From: Leptasterias polaris
Lineage: Eukaryota; Echinodermata; Asteroidea; Forcipulatida; Asteriidae
Assembly (NCBI GenBank): GCA_037783415.1
Contig: JAZGTN010000096.1
Location: 1,240,001-1,304,000, forward strand
Reading direction: 5' to 3'
DNA length: 64,000 bases
In this document: piece by piece, positions 54,001-64,000 of the stretch
Layout of the letters: each line of letters opens with the position of its first letter
Numbering within the stretch: position 1 is the stretch's first letter
Position numbers and translations under genes: made by a program
Notes under the pieces: model-generated
Database searches by the model: none
What the model saw: only the letters and a program-made list of their open reading frames with translations
Told to the model about the DNA's origin: nothing

Positions 54001-57000
54001 ACACATGTATTTAACATATCCCAGCTTGAGCTCAATCTTGCAATATACACATGTATTTAACATATCCCAGCTTGAGCTCAATCTTGCAATATACACATGT
54101 ATTTAACATATCCCAGCTTGAGCTCAATCTTGCAATATACACATGTATTTAACATATCCCAGCTTGAGCTCAATCTTGCAATATACACATGTATTTAACA
54201 TATCCCAGCTTGAGCTCAATCTTGCAATATACACATGTATTTAACATATCCCAGCTTGAGCTCAATCTTGCAATATACACATGTATTTAACATATCCCAG
54301 CTTGAGCTCAATCTTGCAATATACACATGTATTTAACATATCCCAGCTTGAGCTCAATCTTGCAATATACACATGTATTTAACATATCCCAGCTTGAGCT
54401 CAATCTTGCAATATACACATGTATTTAACATCCCAGCTTGAGCTCAATCTTGCAATATACACATGTATTTAACATATCCCAGCTTGAGCTCAATCTTGCA
54501 ATATACACATGTATTTAACATATCCCAGCTTGAGCTCAATCTTGCAATATACACATGTATTTAACATATCCCAGCTTGAGCTCAATCTTGCAATATACAC
54601 ATGTATTTAACATATCCCAGCTTGAGCTCAATCTTGCAATATACACATGTATTTAACATATCCCAGCTTGAGCTCAATCTTGCAATATACACATGTATTT
54701 AACATATCCCAGCTTGAGCTCAATCTTGCAATATACACATGTATTTAACATATCCCAGCTTGAGCTCAATCTTGCAATATACACATGTATTTAACATATC
54801 CCAGCTTGAGCTCAATCTTGCAATATACCCATGTATTTAACATATCCCAGCTTGAGCTCAATCTTGCAATATACCCATGTATTTAACATATCCCAGCTTG
54901 AGCTCAATCTTGCAATATACCCATGTATTTAACATATCCCAGCTTGAGCTCAATCTTGCAATATACCCATGTATTTAACATATCCCAGCTTGAGCTCAAT
55001 CTTGCAATATACCCATGTATTTAACATATCCCAGCTTGAGCTCAATCTTGCAATATACACATGTATTTAACATATCCCAGCTTGAGCTCAATCTTGCAAT
55101 ATACACATGTATTTAACATATCCCAGCTTGAGCTCAATCTTGCAATATACACATGTATTTAACATATCCCAGCTTGAGCTCAATCTTGCAATATACACAT
55201 GTATTTAACATATCCCAGCTTGAGCTCAATCTTGCAATATACCCATGTATTTAACATATCCCAGCTTGAGCTCAATCTTGCAATATACCCATGTATTTAA
55301 CATATCCCAGCTTGAGCTCAATCTTGCAATATACCCATGTATTTAACATATCCCAGCTTGAGCTCAATCTTGCAATATACCCATGTATTTAACATATCCC
55401 AGCTTGAGCTCAATCTTGCAATATACCCATGTATTTAACATATCCCAGCTTGAGCTCAATCTTGCAATATACCCATGTATTTAACATATCCCAGCTTGAG
55501 CTCAATCTTGCAATATACCCATGTATTTAACATATCCCAGCTTGAGCTCAATCTTGCAATATACCCATGTATTTAACATATCCCAGCTTGAGCTCAATCT
55601 TGCAATATACCCATGTATTTAACATATCCCAGCTTGAGCTCAATCTTGCAATATACACATGTATTTAACATATCCCAGCTTGAGCTCAATCTTGCAATAT
55701 ACACATGTATTTAACATATCCCAGCTTGAGCTCAATCTTGCAATATACCCATGTATTTAACATATCCCAGCTTGAGCTCAATCTTGCAATATACCCATGT
55801 ATTTAACATATCCCAGCTTGAGCTCAATCTTGCAATATACCCATGTATTTAACATATCCCAGCTTGAGCTCAATCTTGCAATATACCCATGTATTTAACA
55901 TATCCCAGCTTGAGCTCAATCTTGCAATATACACATGTATTTAACATATCCCAGCTTGAGCTCAATCTTGCAATATACCCATGTATTTAACATATCCCAG
56001 CTTGAGCTCAATCTTGCAATATACACATGTATTTAACATATCCCAGCTTGAGCTCAATCTTGCAATATACCCATGTATTTAACATATCCCAGCTTGAGTT
56101 CAATCTTGCAATATACCCATGTATTTAACATATCCCAGCTTGAGCTCAATCTTGCAATATACCCATGTATTTAACATATCCCAGCTTGAGCTCAATCTTG
56201 CAATATACCCATGTATTTAACATATCCCAGCTTGAGCTCAATCTTGCAATATACCCATGTATTTAACATATCCCAGCTTGAGCTCAATCTTGCAATATAC
56301 CCATGTATTTAACATATCCCAGCTTGAGCTCAATCTTGCAATATACCCATGTATTTAACATATCCCAGCTTGAGCTCAATCTTGCAATATACCCATGTAT
56401 TTAACATATCCCAGCTTGAGCTCAATCTTGCAATATACACATGTATTTAACATATCCCAGCTTGAGCTCAATCTTGCAATATACCCATGTATTTAACATA
56501 TCCCAGCTTGAGCTCAATCTTGCAATATACACATGTATTTAACATATCCCAGCTTGAGCTCAATCTTGCAATATACCCATGTATTTAACATATCCCAGCT
56601 TGAGCTCAATCTTGCAATATACCCATGTATTTAACATATCCCAGCTTGAGCTCAATCTTGCAATATACCCATGTATTTAACATATCCCAGCTTGAGCTCA
56701 ATCTTGCAATATACACATGTATTTAACATATCCCAGCTTGAGCTCAATCTTGCAATATACACATGTATTTAACATATCCCAGCTTGAGCTCAATCTTGCA
56801 ATATACCCATGTATTTAACATATCCCAGCTTGAGCTCAATCTTGCAATATACCCATGTATTTAACATATCCCAGCTTGAGCTCAATCTTGCAATATACCC
56901 ATGTATTTAACATATCCCAGCTTGAGCTCAATCTTGCAATATACCCATGTATTTAACATATCCCAGCTTGAGCTCAATCTTGCAATATACCCATGTATTT

Positions 57001-60000
57001 AACATATCCCAGCTTGAGCTCAATCTTGCAATATACCCATGTATTTAACATATCCCAGCTTGAGCTCAATCTTGCAATATACCCATGTATTTAACATATC
57101 CCAGCTTGAGCTCAATCTTGCAATATACCCATGTATTTAACATATCCCAGCTTGAGCTCAATCTTGCAATATACCCATGTATTTAACATATCCCAGCTTG
57201 AGCTCAATCTTGCAATATACCCATGTATTTAACATATCCCAGCTTGAGCTCAATCTTGCAATATACCCATGTATTTAACATATCCCAGCTTGAGCTCAAT
57301 CTTGCAATATACACATGTATTTAACATATCCCAGCTTGAGCTCAATCTTGCAATATACCCATGTATTTAACATATCCCAGCTTGAGCTCAATCTTGCAAT
57401 ATACCCATGTATTTAACATATCCCAGCTTGAGCTCAATCTTGCAATATACACATGTATTTAACATATCCCAGCTTGAGCTCAATCTTGCAATATACACAT
57501 GTATTTAACATATCCCAGCTTGAGCTCAATCTTGCAATATACCCATGTATTTAACATATCCCAGCTTGAGCTCAATCTTGCAATATACACATGTATTTAA
57601 CATATCCCAGCTTGAGCTCAATCTTGCAATATACACATGTATTTAACATATCCCAGCTTGAGCTCAATCTTGCAATATACACATGTATTTAACATATCCC
57701 AGCTTGAGCTCAATCTTGCAATATACCCATGTATTTAACATATCCCAGCTTGAGCTCAATCTTGCAATATACACATGTATTTAACATATCCCAGCTTGAG
57801 CTCAATCTTGCAATATACACATGTATTTAACATATCCCAGCTTGAGCTCAATCTTGCAATATACCCATGTATTTAACATATCCCAGCTTGAGCTCAATCT
57901 TGCAATATACCCATGTATTTAACATATCCCAGCTTGAGCTCAATCTTGCAATATACCCATGTATTTAACATATCCCAGCTTGAGCTCAATCTTGCAATAT
58001 ACACATGTATTTAACATATCCCAGCTTGAGCTCAATCTTGCAATATACCCATGTATTTAACATATCCCAGCTTGAGCTCAATCTTGCAATATACACATGT
58101 ATTTAACATATCCCAGCTTGAGCTCAATCTTGCAATATACCCATGTATTTAACATATCCCAGCTTGAGCTCAATCTTGCAATATACCCATGTATTTAACA
58201 TATCCCAGCTTGAGCTCAATCTTGCAATATACCCATGTATTTAACATATCCCAGCTTGAGCTCAATCTTGCAATATACCCATGTATTTAACATATCCCAG
58301 CTTGAGCTCAATCTTGCAATATACCCATGTATTTAACATATCCCAGCTTGAGCTCAATCTTGCAATATACCCATGTATTTAACATATCCCAGCTTGAGCT
58401 CAATCTTGCAATATACCCATGTATTTAACATATCCCAGCTTGAGCTCAATCTTGCAATATACACATGTATTTAACATATCCCAGCTTGAGCTCAATCTTG
58501 CAATATACCCATGTATTTAACATATCCCAGCTTGAGCTCAATCTTGCAATATACACATGTATTTAACATATCCCAGCTTGAGCTCAATCTTGCAATATAC
58601 CCATGTATTTAACATATCCCAGCTTGAGCTCAATCTTGCAATATACACATGTATTTAACATATCCCAGCTTGAGCTCAATCTTGCAATATACCCATGTAT
58701 TTAACATATCCCAGCTTGAGCTCAATCTTGCAATATACCCATGTATTTAACATATCCCAGCTTGAGCTCAATCTTGCAATATACACATGTATTTAACATA
58801 TCCCAGCTTGAGCTCAATCTTGCAATATACACATGTATTTAACATATCCCAGCTTGAGCTCAATCTTGCAATATACACATGTATTTAACATATCCCAGCT
58901 TGAGCTCAATCTTGCAATATACACATGTATTTAACATATCCCAGCTTGAGCTCAATCTTGCAATATACACATGTATTTAACATATCCCAGCTTGAGCTCA
59001 ATCTTGCAATATACACATGTATTTAACATATCCCAGCTTGAGCTCAATCTTGCAATATACCCATGTATTTAACATATCCCAGCTTGAGCTCAATCTTGCA
59101 ATATACACATGTATTTAACATATCCCAGCTTGAGCTCAATCTTGCAATATACCCATGTATTTAACATATCCCAGCTTGAGCTCAATCTTGCAATATACAC
59201 ATGTATTTAACATATCCCAGCTTGAGCTCAATCTTGCAATATACCCATGTATTTAACATATCCCAGCTTGAGCTCAATCTTGCAATATACCCATGTATTT
59301 AACATATCCCAGCTTGAGCTCAATCTTGCAATATACACATGTATTTAACATATCCCAGCTTGAGCTCAATCTTGCAATATACACATGTATTTAACATATC
59401 CCAGCTTGAGCTCAATCTTGCAATATACACATGTATTTAACATATCCCAGCTTGAGCTCAATCTTGCAATATACACATGTATTTAACATATCCCAGCTTG
59501 AGCTCAATCTTGCAATATACACATGTATTTAACATATCCCAGCTTGAGCTCAATCTTGCAATATACACATGTATTTAACATATCCCAGCTTGAGCTCAAT
59601 CTTGCAATATACCCATGTATTTAACATATCCCAGCTTGAGCTCAATCTTGCAATATACACATGTATTTAACATATCCCAGCTTGAGCTCAATCTTGCAAT
59701 ATACACATGTATTTAACATATCCCAGCTTGAGCTCAATCTTGCAATATACACATGTATTTAACATATCCCAGCTTGAGCTCAATCTTGCAATATACACAT
59801 GTATTTAACATATCCCAGCTTGAGCTCAATCTTGCAATATACCCATGTATTTAACATATCCCAGCTTGAGCTCAATCTTGCAATATACACATGTATTTAA
59901 CATATCCCAGCTTGAGCTCAATCTTGCAATATACACATGTATTTAACATATCCCAGCTTGAGCTCAATCTTGCAATATACACATGTATTTAACATATCCC

Positions 60001-63000
60001 AGCTTGAGCTCAATCTTGCAATATACACATGTATTTAACATATCCCAGCTTGAGCTCAATCTTGCAATATACCCATGTATTTAACATATCCCAGCTTGAG
60101 CTCAATCTTGCAATATACACATGTATTTAACATATCCCAGCTTGAGCTCAATCTTGCAATATACACATGTATTTAACATATCCCAGCTTGAGCTCAATCT
60201 TGCAATATACCCATGTATTTAACATATCCCAGCTTGAGCTCAATCTTGCAATATACCCATGTATTTAACATATCCCAGCTTGAGCTCAATCTTGCAATAT
60301 ACACATGTATTTAACATATCCCAGCTTGAGCTCAATCTTGCAATATACACATGTATTTAACATATCCCAGCTTGAGCTCAATCTTGCAATATACCCATGT
60401 ATTTAACATATCCCAGCTTGAGCTCAATCTTGCAATATACACATGTATTTAACATATCCCAGCTTGAGCTCAATCTTGCAATATACACATGTATTTAACA
60501 TATCCCAGCTTGAGCTCAATCTTGCAATATACCCATGTATTTAACATATCCCAGCTTGAGCTCAATCTTGCAATATACCCATGTATTTAACATATCCCAG
60601 CTTGAGCTCAATCTTGCAATATACCCATGTATTTAACATATCCCAGCTTGAGCTCAATCTTGCAATATACCCATGTATTTAACATATCCCAGCTTGAGCT
60701 CAATCTTGCAATATACACATGTATTTAACATATCCCAGCTTGAGCTCAATCTTGCAATATACACATGTATTTAACATATCCCAGCTTGAGCTCAATCTTG
60801 CAATATACCCATGTATTTAACATATCCCAGCTTGAGCACAATCTTGCAATATACACATGTATTTAACATATCCCAGCTTGAGCTCAATCTTGCAATATAC
60901 ACATGTATTTAACATATCCCAGCTTGAGCTCAATCTTGCAATATACCCATGTATTTAACATATCCCAGCTTGAGCTCAATCTTGCAATATACCCATGTAT
61001 TTAACATATCCCAGCTTGAGCTCAATCTTGCAATATACCCATGTATTTAACATATCCCAGCTTGAGCTCAATCTTGCAATATACCCATGTATTTAACATA
61101 TCCCAGCTTGAGCTCAATCTTGCAATATACCCATGTATTTAACATATCCCAGCTTGAGCTCAATCTTGCAATATACACATGTATTTAACATATCCCAGCT
61201 TGAGCTCAATCTTGCAATATACCCATGTATTTAACATATCCCAGCTTGAGCTCAATCTTGCAATATACCCATGTATTTAACATATCCCAGCTTGAGCTCA
61301 ATCTTGCAATATACCCATGTATTTAACATATCCCAGCTTGAGCTCAATCTTGCAATATACACATGTATTTAACATATCCCAGCTTGAGCTCAATCTTGCA
61401 ATATACCCATGTATTTAACATATCCCAGCTTGAGCTCAATCTTGCAATATACCCATGTATTTAACATATCCCAGCTTGAGCTCAATCTTGCAATATACCC
61501 ATGTATTTAACATATCCCAGCTTGAGCTCAATCTTGCAATATACCCATGTATTTAACATATCCCAGCTTGAGCTCAATCTTGCAATATACCCATGTATTT
61601 AACATATCCCAGCTTGAGCTCAATCTTGCAATATACACATGTATTTAACATATCCCAGCTTGAGCTCAATCTTGCAATATACCCATGTATTTAACATATC
61701 CCAGCTTGAGCTCAATCTTGCAATATACCCATGTATTTAACATATCCCAGCTTGAGCTCAATCTTGCAATATACACATGTATTTAACATATCCCAGCTTG
61801 AGCTCAATCTTGCAATATACCCATGTATTTAACATATCCCAGCTTGAGCTCAATCTTGCAATATACCCATGTATTTAACATATCCCAGCTTGAGCTCAAT
61901 CTTGCAATATACACATGTATTTAACATATCCCAGCTTGAGCTCAATCTTGCAATATACACATGTATTTAACATATCCCAGCTTGAGCTCAATCTTGCAAT
62001 ATACCCATGTATTTAACATATCCCAGCTTGAGCTCAATCTTGCAATATACACATGTATTTAACATATCCCAGCTTGAGCTCAATCTTGCAATATACCCAT
62101 GTATTTAACATATCCCAGCTTGAGCTCAATCTTGCAATATACCCATGTATTTAACATATCCCAGCTTGAGCTCAATCTTGCAATATACCCATGTATTTAA
62201 CATATCCCAGCTTGAGCTCAATCTTGCAATATACCCATGTATTTAACATATCCCAGCTTGAGCTCAATCTTGCAATATACCCATGTATTTAACATATCCC
62301 AGCTTGAGCTCAATCTTGCAATATACCCATGTATTTAACATATCCCAGCTTGAGCTCAATCTTGCAATATACCCATGTATTTAACATATCCCAGCTTGAG
62401 CTCAATCTTGCAATATACCCATGTATTTAACATATCCCAGCTTGAGCTCAATCTTGCAATATACCCATGTATTTAACATATCCCAGCTTGAGCTCAATCT
62501 TGCAATATACACATGTATTTAACATATCCCAGCTTGAGCTCAATCTTGCAATATACACATGTATTTAACATATCCCAGCTTGAGCTCAATCTTGCAATAT
62601 ACACATGTATTTAACATATCCCAGCTTGAGCTCAATCTTGCAATATACACATGTATTTAACATATCCCAGCTTGAGCTCAATCTTGCAATATACACATGT
62701 ATTTTACTATAGGAGCACACAAATAATGCTCCCAGTACATATTATTAAATTGGGCCCCATGAGTGCAAAACACAACATTGCAAAATCATTGTGAACTTGC
62801 AAACGCGCTGTAAACGTTGTAGATCGTTGTTGTGTTAGACGCATGTTTTCTGCTAGTATTATTTTTAAAATGCTGATTAAAATTTAAACGTTGGCTTTCA
62901 ATAAATCATTGGGTGACGTCATTATGTTGTCCATACTTCTGTTTCATCTATCTATCAGGTGAAATTTTGTTGCCAAGTTTCATGACCGTGCGAGCCTGAC

Positions 63001-64000
63001 ATTTGATTGTTAGCGAGGTTTGCATGGACTGCTGTTTTAGAGACTAAGAAAGCGTAACGCCAAAATCAGCTTGCGTGAACCTTGAACAGAGACTAGACTA
63101 CAAGCATGTTTGATGGACTTTGAACCTTGTGGTCAACGGAGCGCAACAGCCAGCCACGTGGATTAGTTTTCAGTGCTGTACTATTTTTGTGTGGTTTACA
63201 TGCTGGCCAGATAGTTCTTGAGATATGATTTTTGAATTTGTCAACGCCCGTTTTGGATCAGAAGTTGAGGTCATAACGATATCATCTCTGTGTAGTGATT
63301 GTTGAGTCTTAAAAAGGCCTTTCCGATGACATATGGATTGTAAAAATCCATCGTGTGGTTCATGAGTTATGATTTTTTCAAATATGAAACTTTGATTTAA
63401 CGTTTTTCGACACCTGGTGACCTCATCATGGCGTCATTGCAACGGTTTCATCTACTAATGATTATTTAACTAAATCTAAAGTTTGAAGGTTGTGTGAGCT
63501 TGGGAAGGGTGCTTTTGTTAGCGGACAATCGCGGGAGATAAGAAGAAAAAGAGTTAGTATTAAAATGTAAAAAAAAACAACCCAAAAACAAGAGGTGTTC
63601 CGGGCGGAGTGCCCGAACACCTAAATAGGAAGACCGCCAACAAAGGGCTAGATAGCTCAAAACGTTAATCGGGAGGTTGTTGGTTCAAATCCCGCTCTAG
63701 TAAATTTTTCTTTGTTCATCCCCAAATCATTAAAGATTTACCCAGTTAGTTTCTCTTATGGTTTTACTACTTATTCTTTATTCTACAATGTACATGTAGA
63801 TAATTGTTATTGAGTTTTAGTCATATTTTACTATACTATCAAACTATTTCCATTCTCGATAACCTTAAGTTCCTATGCCATTCTTGAAATTGCTGACAGG
63901 TTTCACCAGAGGAGTACAATCCTGAGGAGCCAAACATCCAGGGGCCAACCTATGAACCATCTCCCATTATGACAGCCTCATCCAATGCTCCTATCCCATT
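41103..64000 (+). CDS. ZFC3H1: ZFC3H1 orthologue, N-terminal part (runs off the right edge)
   Basis: ZFC3H1 is a large nuclear protein that links the helicase MTR4 to poly(A)-binding PABPN1 in the PAXT connection and sends polyadenylated nuclear RNA to the exosome. Exons: 41103-41595 (end tentative), 45383-45608, 46171-46306, 48272-48449, 49709-49869, 50284-50440, 51899-51942, 52167-52370, 63900-beyond 64000. From exon 2 on every phase fits. Blocks I match to human ZFC3H1, in order: GELEDGEI near the N terminus, a LLRKHHEVQ helix, an acidic run then LHLRLLALESATK, basic KRAKQRERRRK, RFTRFMDFV, FDNYDEVEM, and acidic EEAVMALREQLLRSLATKRA. About 566 codons are seen of a protein near 2,000 residues in human. 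The CCCH finger and C-terminal helical repeats would lie beyond the window. It starts 7.8 kb from, and divergent to, the second annexin. Confidence 0.92.
41818..41881. repeat. Perfect 29-bp-stem hairpin, 6-nt loop
   Basis: TAGCCCCACTTGTGTGGCC continues through CAAGGCTAGCT, then loop GAATCC, then the exact inverse. It is flanked by CTAAAAGTCAA on both sides. A shorter hairpin with the same stem start and the same loop lies 74 bp upstream (41744-41787). Confidence 0.93.
42483..42912 (+). repeat. ~160-bp tandem repeat, three copies (fourth at 44377)
   Basis: Copies start near 42483, 42640 and 42807 with GGTATGCT and share GCAACGCTGGTTCACGATAA, CACCGGCTTGTGTTTTTATA and GAAGTGGCTGC. The fourth copy (44334-44450) was separated from them by the hAT-like insertion. 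Confidence 0.88.
42921..44325. mobile_element. Non-autonomous hAT-like element with 8-bp target duplication
   Basis: 1,405 bp with 15-bp inverted ends CAAGCTTTTAGGCAG, flanked by GATACTAG on both sides (42913-42920, 44326-44333). Subterminal CACGGCT/AGCCGTG palindromes lie near the right end. It also holds a B-box-like GGATTTGAACC fragment at 43097. No transposase frame is seen. Confidence 0.88.
45383..45608 (+). CDS. ZFC3H1: ZFC3H1 exon 2
   Basis: 226 nt, acceptor ATACCAG, donor GTCAGA. It encodes basic QKRDERQRARGNR, then EEDAYETLLRKHHEVQELIK, the predicted helix that aligns with the LLLKYKQIQ region of human ZFC3H1. Confidence 0.87.
46171..46306 (+). CDS. ZFC3H1: ZFC3H1 exon 3
   Basis: 136 nt, acceptor GGTACAG, donor GTATGT. 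It encodes ARGQRSSSKLVARSRSKSGS and ends GSDDEEVVE. Its phase (one nt completing an Arg codon) matches exon 2. Confidence 0.87.
47001..48190. mobile_element. Inverted-repeat element with A/T homopolymers in ZFC3H1 intron 3
   Basis: Ends CAGACGGTTA and TAACCGTCTG. Inside, TACTTGGATTACGGA and a long A run (47083-47110) at left are mirrored by a long T run (48043-48072) and TCCGTAATCCAAGTA at right. There is no coding sequence and no clear target duplication. Confidence 0.7.
48272..48449 (+). CDS. ZFC3H1: ZFC3H1 exon 4
   Basis: 178 nt, acceptor TATGTAG, donor GTATTG. It encodes VQNDASEEVIEIV, a run of six Asp from (GAT)n, then ELLHLRLLALESATKN. LRLLAL is a conserved ZFC3H1 block. Confidence 0.9.
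49709..49869 (+). CDS. ZFC3H1: ZFC3H1 exon 5
   Basis: 161 nt, acceptor TGTACAG, donor GTACGT. It encodes SKRAKQRERRRKVKQLF and GEKERFTRFMDFVTSRSS, matching the (Y/F)xRFM block of human ZFC3H1 after its charged helix. Confidence 0.92.
50284..50440 (+). CDS. ZFC3H1: ZFC3H1 exon 6
   Basis: 157 nt, acceptor TTTTAAG, donor GTAAGT. It encodes SKYRRSPSIGKESSKS and FQFDNYDEVEMEVSEIEESP, matching the YDNYEEV-MDTDSE stretch of human ZFC3H1. Confidence 0.92.
50631..51365. mobile_element. piggyBac-like MITE between TTAA sites
   Basis: 735 bp in ZFC3H1 intron 6, with ends CCCTTTGCATGCTAC and GTAGCACGCAAAGGG, bounded by TTAA at 50627-50630 and 51366-51369. TTAA duplication with CCC...GGG ends is the piggyBac signature. 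There is no transposase. Confidence 0.85.
51899..51942 (+). CDS. ZFC3H1: ZFC3H1 exon 7 (44 nt)
   Basis: Acceptor CTTTCAG, donor GTAAGT. It encodes ATPVTFDTSSPHEF and its phase fits exons 6 and 8. It is too short to judge by similarity. Confidence 0.78.
52167..52370 (+). CDS. ZFC3H1: ZFC3H1 exon 8
   Basis: 204 nt, acceptor GTGACAG, donor GTGAGT. It encodes FQALTGSETDTS, an acidic run EEDEEDDEE, then AVMALREQLLRSLATKRA, a very good match to the conserved ELLKSLANKRA block. Confidence 0.92.
53319..62704. repeat. 46-bp satellite, about 204 copies
   Basis: The unit starts ATTTAACATATCCCAGC, contains the perfect palindrome TTGAGCTCAA and ends CAATATACMCATGT. Copies are almost identical; the main variation is one A/C site (ATACACATGT or ATACCCATGT). 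Rare changes: a 2-bp loss at about 54430, GAGTTC at about 56097, GAGCAC at about 60836. The length not being a multiple of 3 and its intronic place make coding unlikely. Confidence 0.98.
63592..63715 (+). mobile_element. tRNA-derived SINE fragment
   Basis: A 12-bp hairpin AGGTGTTCCGGGC/GCCCGAACACCT is followed by GGGCTAGATAGCTC, a B box GGTTCAAATCCC and a CTCTAGTAAATTTTTCTTTG tail. The tail is a phrase I associate with common marine-invertebrate SINEs. Confidence 0.72.
63900..64000 (+). CDS. ZFC3H1: ZFC3H1 exon 9 (cut by window end)
   Basis: Acceptor GCTGACAG. It encodes VSPEEYNPEEPNIQGPTYEP and continues open to the last base, in phase with exon 8. It lies 11.5 kb after exon 8 because of the satellite array in the intron. 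Confidence 0.8.

Larger units (their letters stand above)
52371..63899. other. ZFC3H1 intron 8
   Basis: 11.5 kb, of which 9.4 kb is the 46-bp satellite. The flanks (52371-53318, 62705-63590) show no coding sequence. 63340-63390 and 63240-63330 look like decayed repeat DNA I cannot classify. Confidence 0.8.

Noticed and set aside
53319..62704. CRISPR-like or coding repeat array
   Set aside because: There are no spacers, and the 46-bp unit shifts frame each copy and carries stops; it is satellite DNA.

Overview
The window looks like AT-rich, intron-rich, repeat-laden nuclear DNA of a marine invertebrate. Its split genes have GT-AG introns, and there are many tRNA-derived SINE fragments, MITE-like inverted repeats and minisatellites. 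The SINE 3' sequence near 63.7 kb and the (TAA)n/ATATAGCGC-type repeats resemble repeats I associate with echinoderms and other marine deuterostomes. An echinoderm is my best guess, but it is an inference, not a demonstration.

Three host genes account for all the convincing host coding sequence. (1) An annexin on the + strand, 201-16509, in ten exons; its first exons lie before the window. (2) A second, complete annexin on the - strand, 33266-18203, in twelve coding exons (312 residues). The two genes are tail to tail and share essentially the same exon plan, so they look like an inverted paralogous pair. (3) The 5' part of a ZFC3H1 orthologue on the + strand, from 41103 past the right edge (nine exons seen). 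ZFC3H1 is the MTR4 partner in the PAXT nuclear RNA-decay connection. It is recognised from several conserved blocks in the right order, with splice phases that agree from exon 2 onward.

The rest is mobile and repetitive DNA. 5251-10709 (- strand) is an apparently intact tyrosine-recombinase retrotransposon (DIRS order, PAT/Ngaro-like). It has identical split direct repeats, a spliced gag with a zinc knuckle, RT-RNase H with a methyltransferase-like tail, and a tyrosine recombinase with the full R-H-R-H-Y set. 10791-12679 and 38764-39807 are two copies of an unusual foldback element whose arms are built of palindromic GGCGGCCGCC units. The first has a 6-bp target duplication and carries a second inverted-repeat element nested in it. 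Other elements are two non-autonomous hAT-like insertions with perfect 8-bp target duplications (31843-32771, 42921-44325), a piggyBac-like MITE between TTAA sites (50631-51365), a mariner-like MITE (37849-38116), a P-like remnant carrying a broken THAP domain (33419-34473), and several longer inverted-repeat elements.

Two large tandem arrays stand out: about 61 copies of a 28-bp unit inside an intron of the second annexin (22138-23855), and about 204 copies of a 46-bp unit filling most of an 11.5-kb ZFC3H1 intron (53319-62704). Intergenic DNA (16510-18202 and 33267-41102) holds no host gene that I can support. Exon borders were read by eye from reading frame and splice consensus; all are phase-consistent except the end of ZFC3H1 exon 1, which is tentative.
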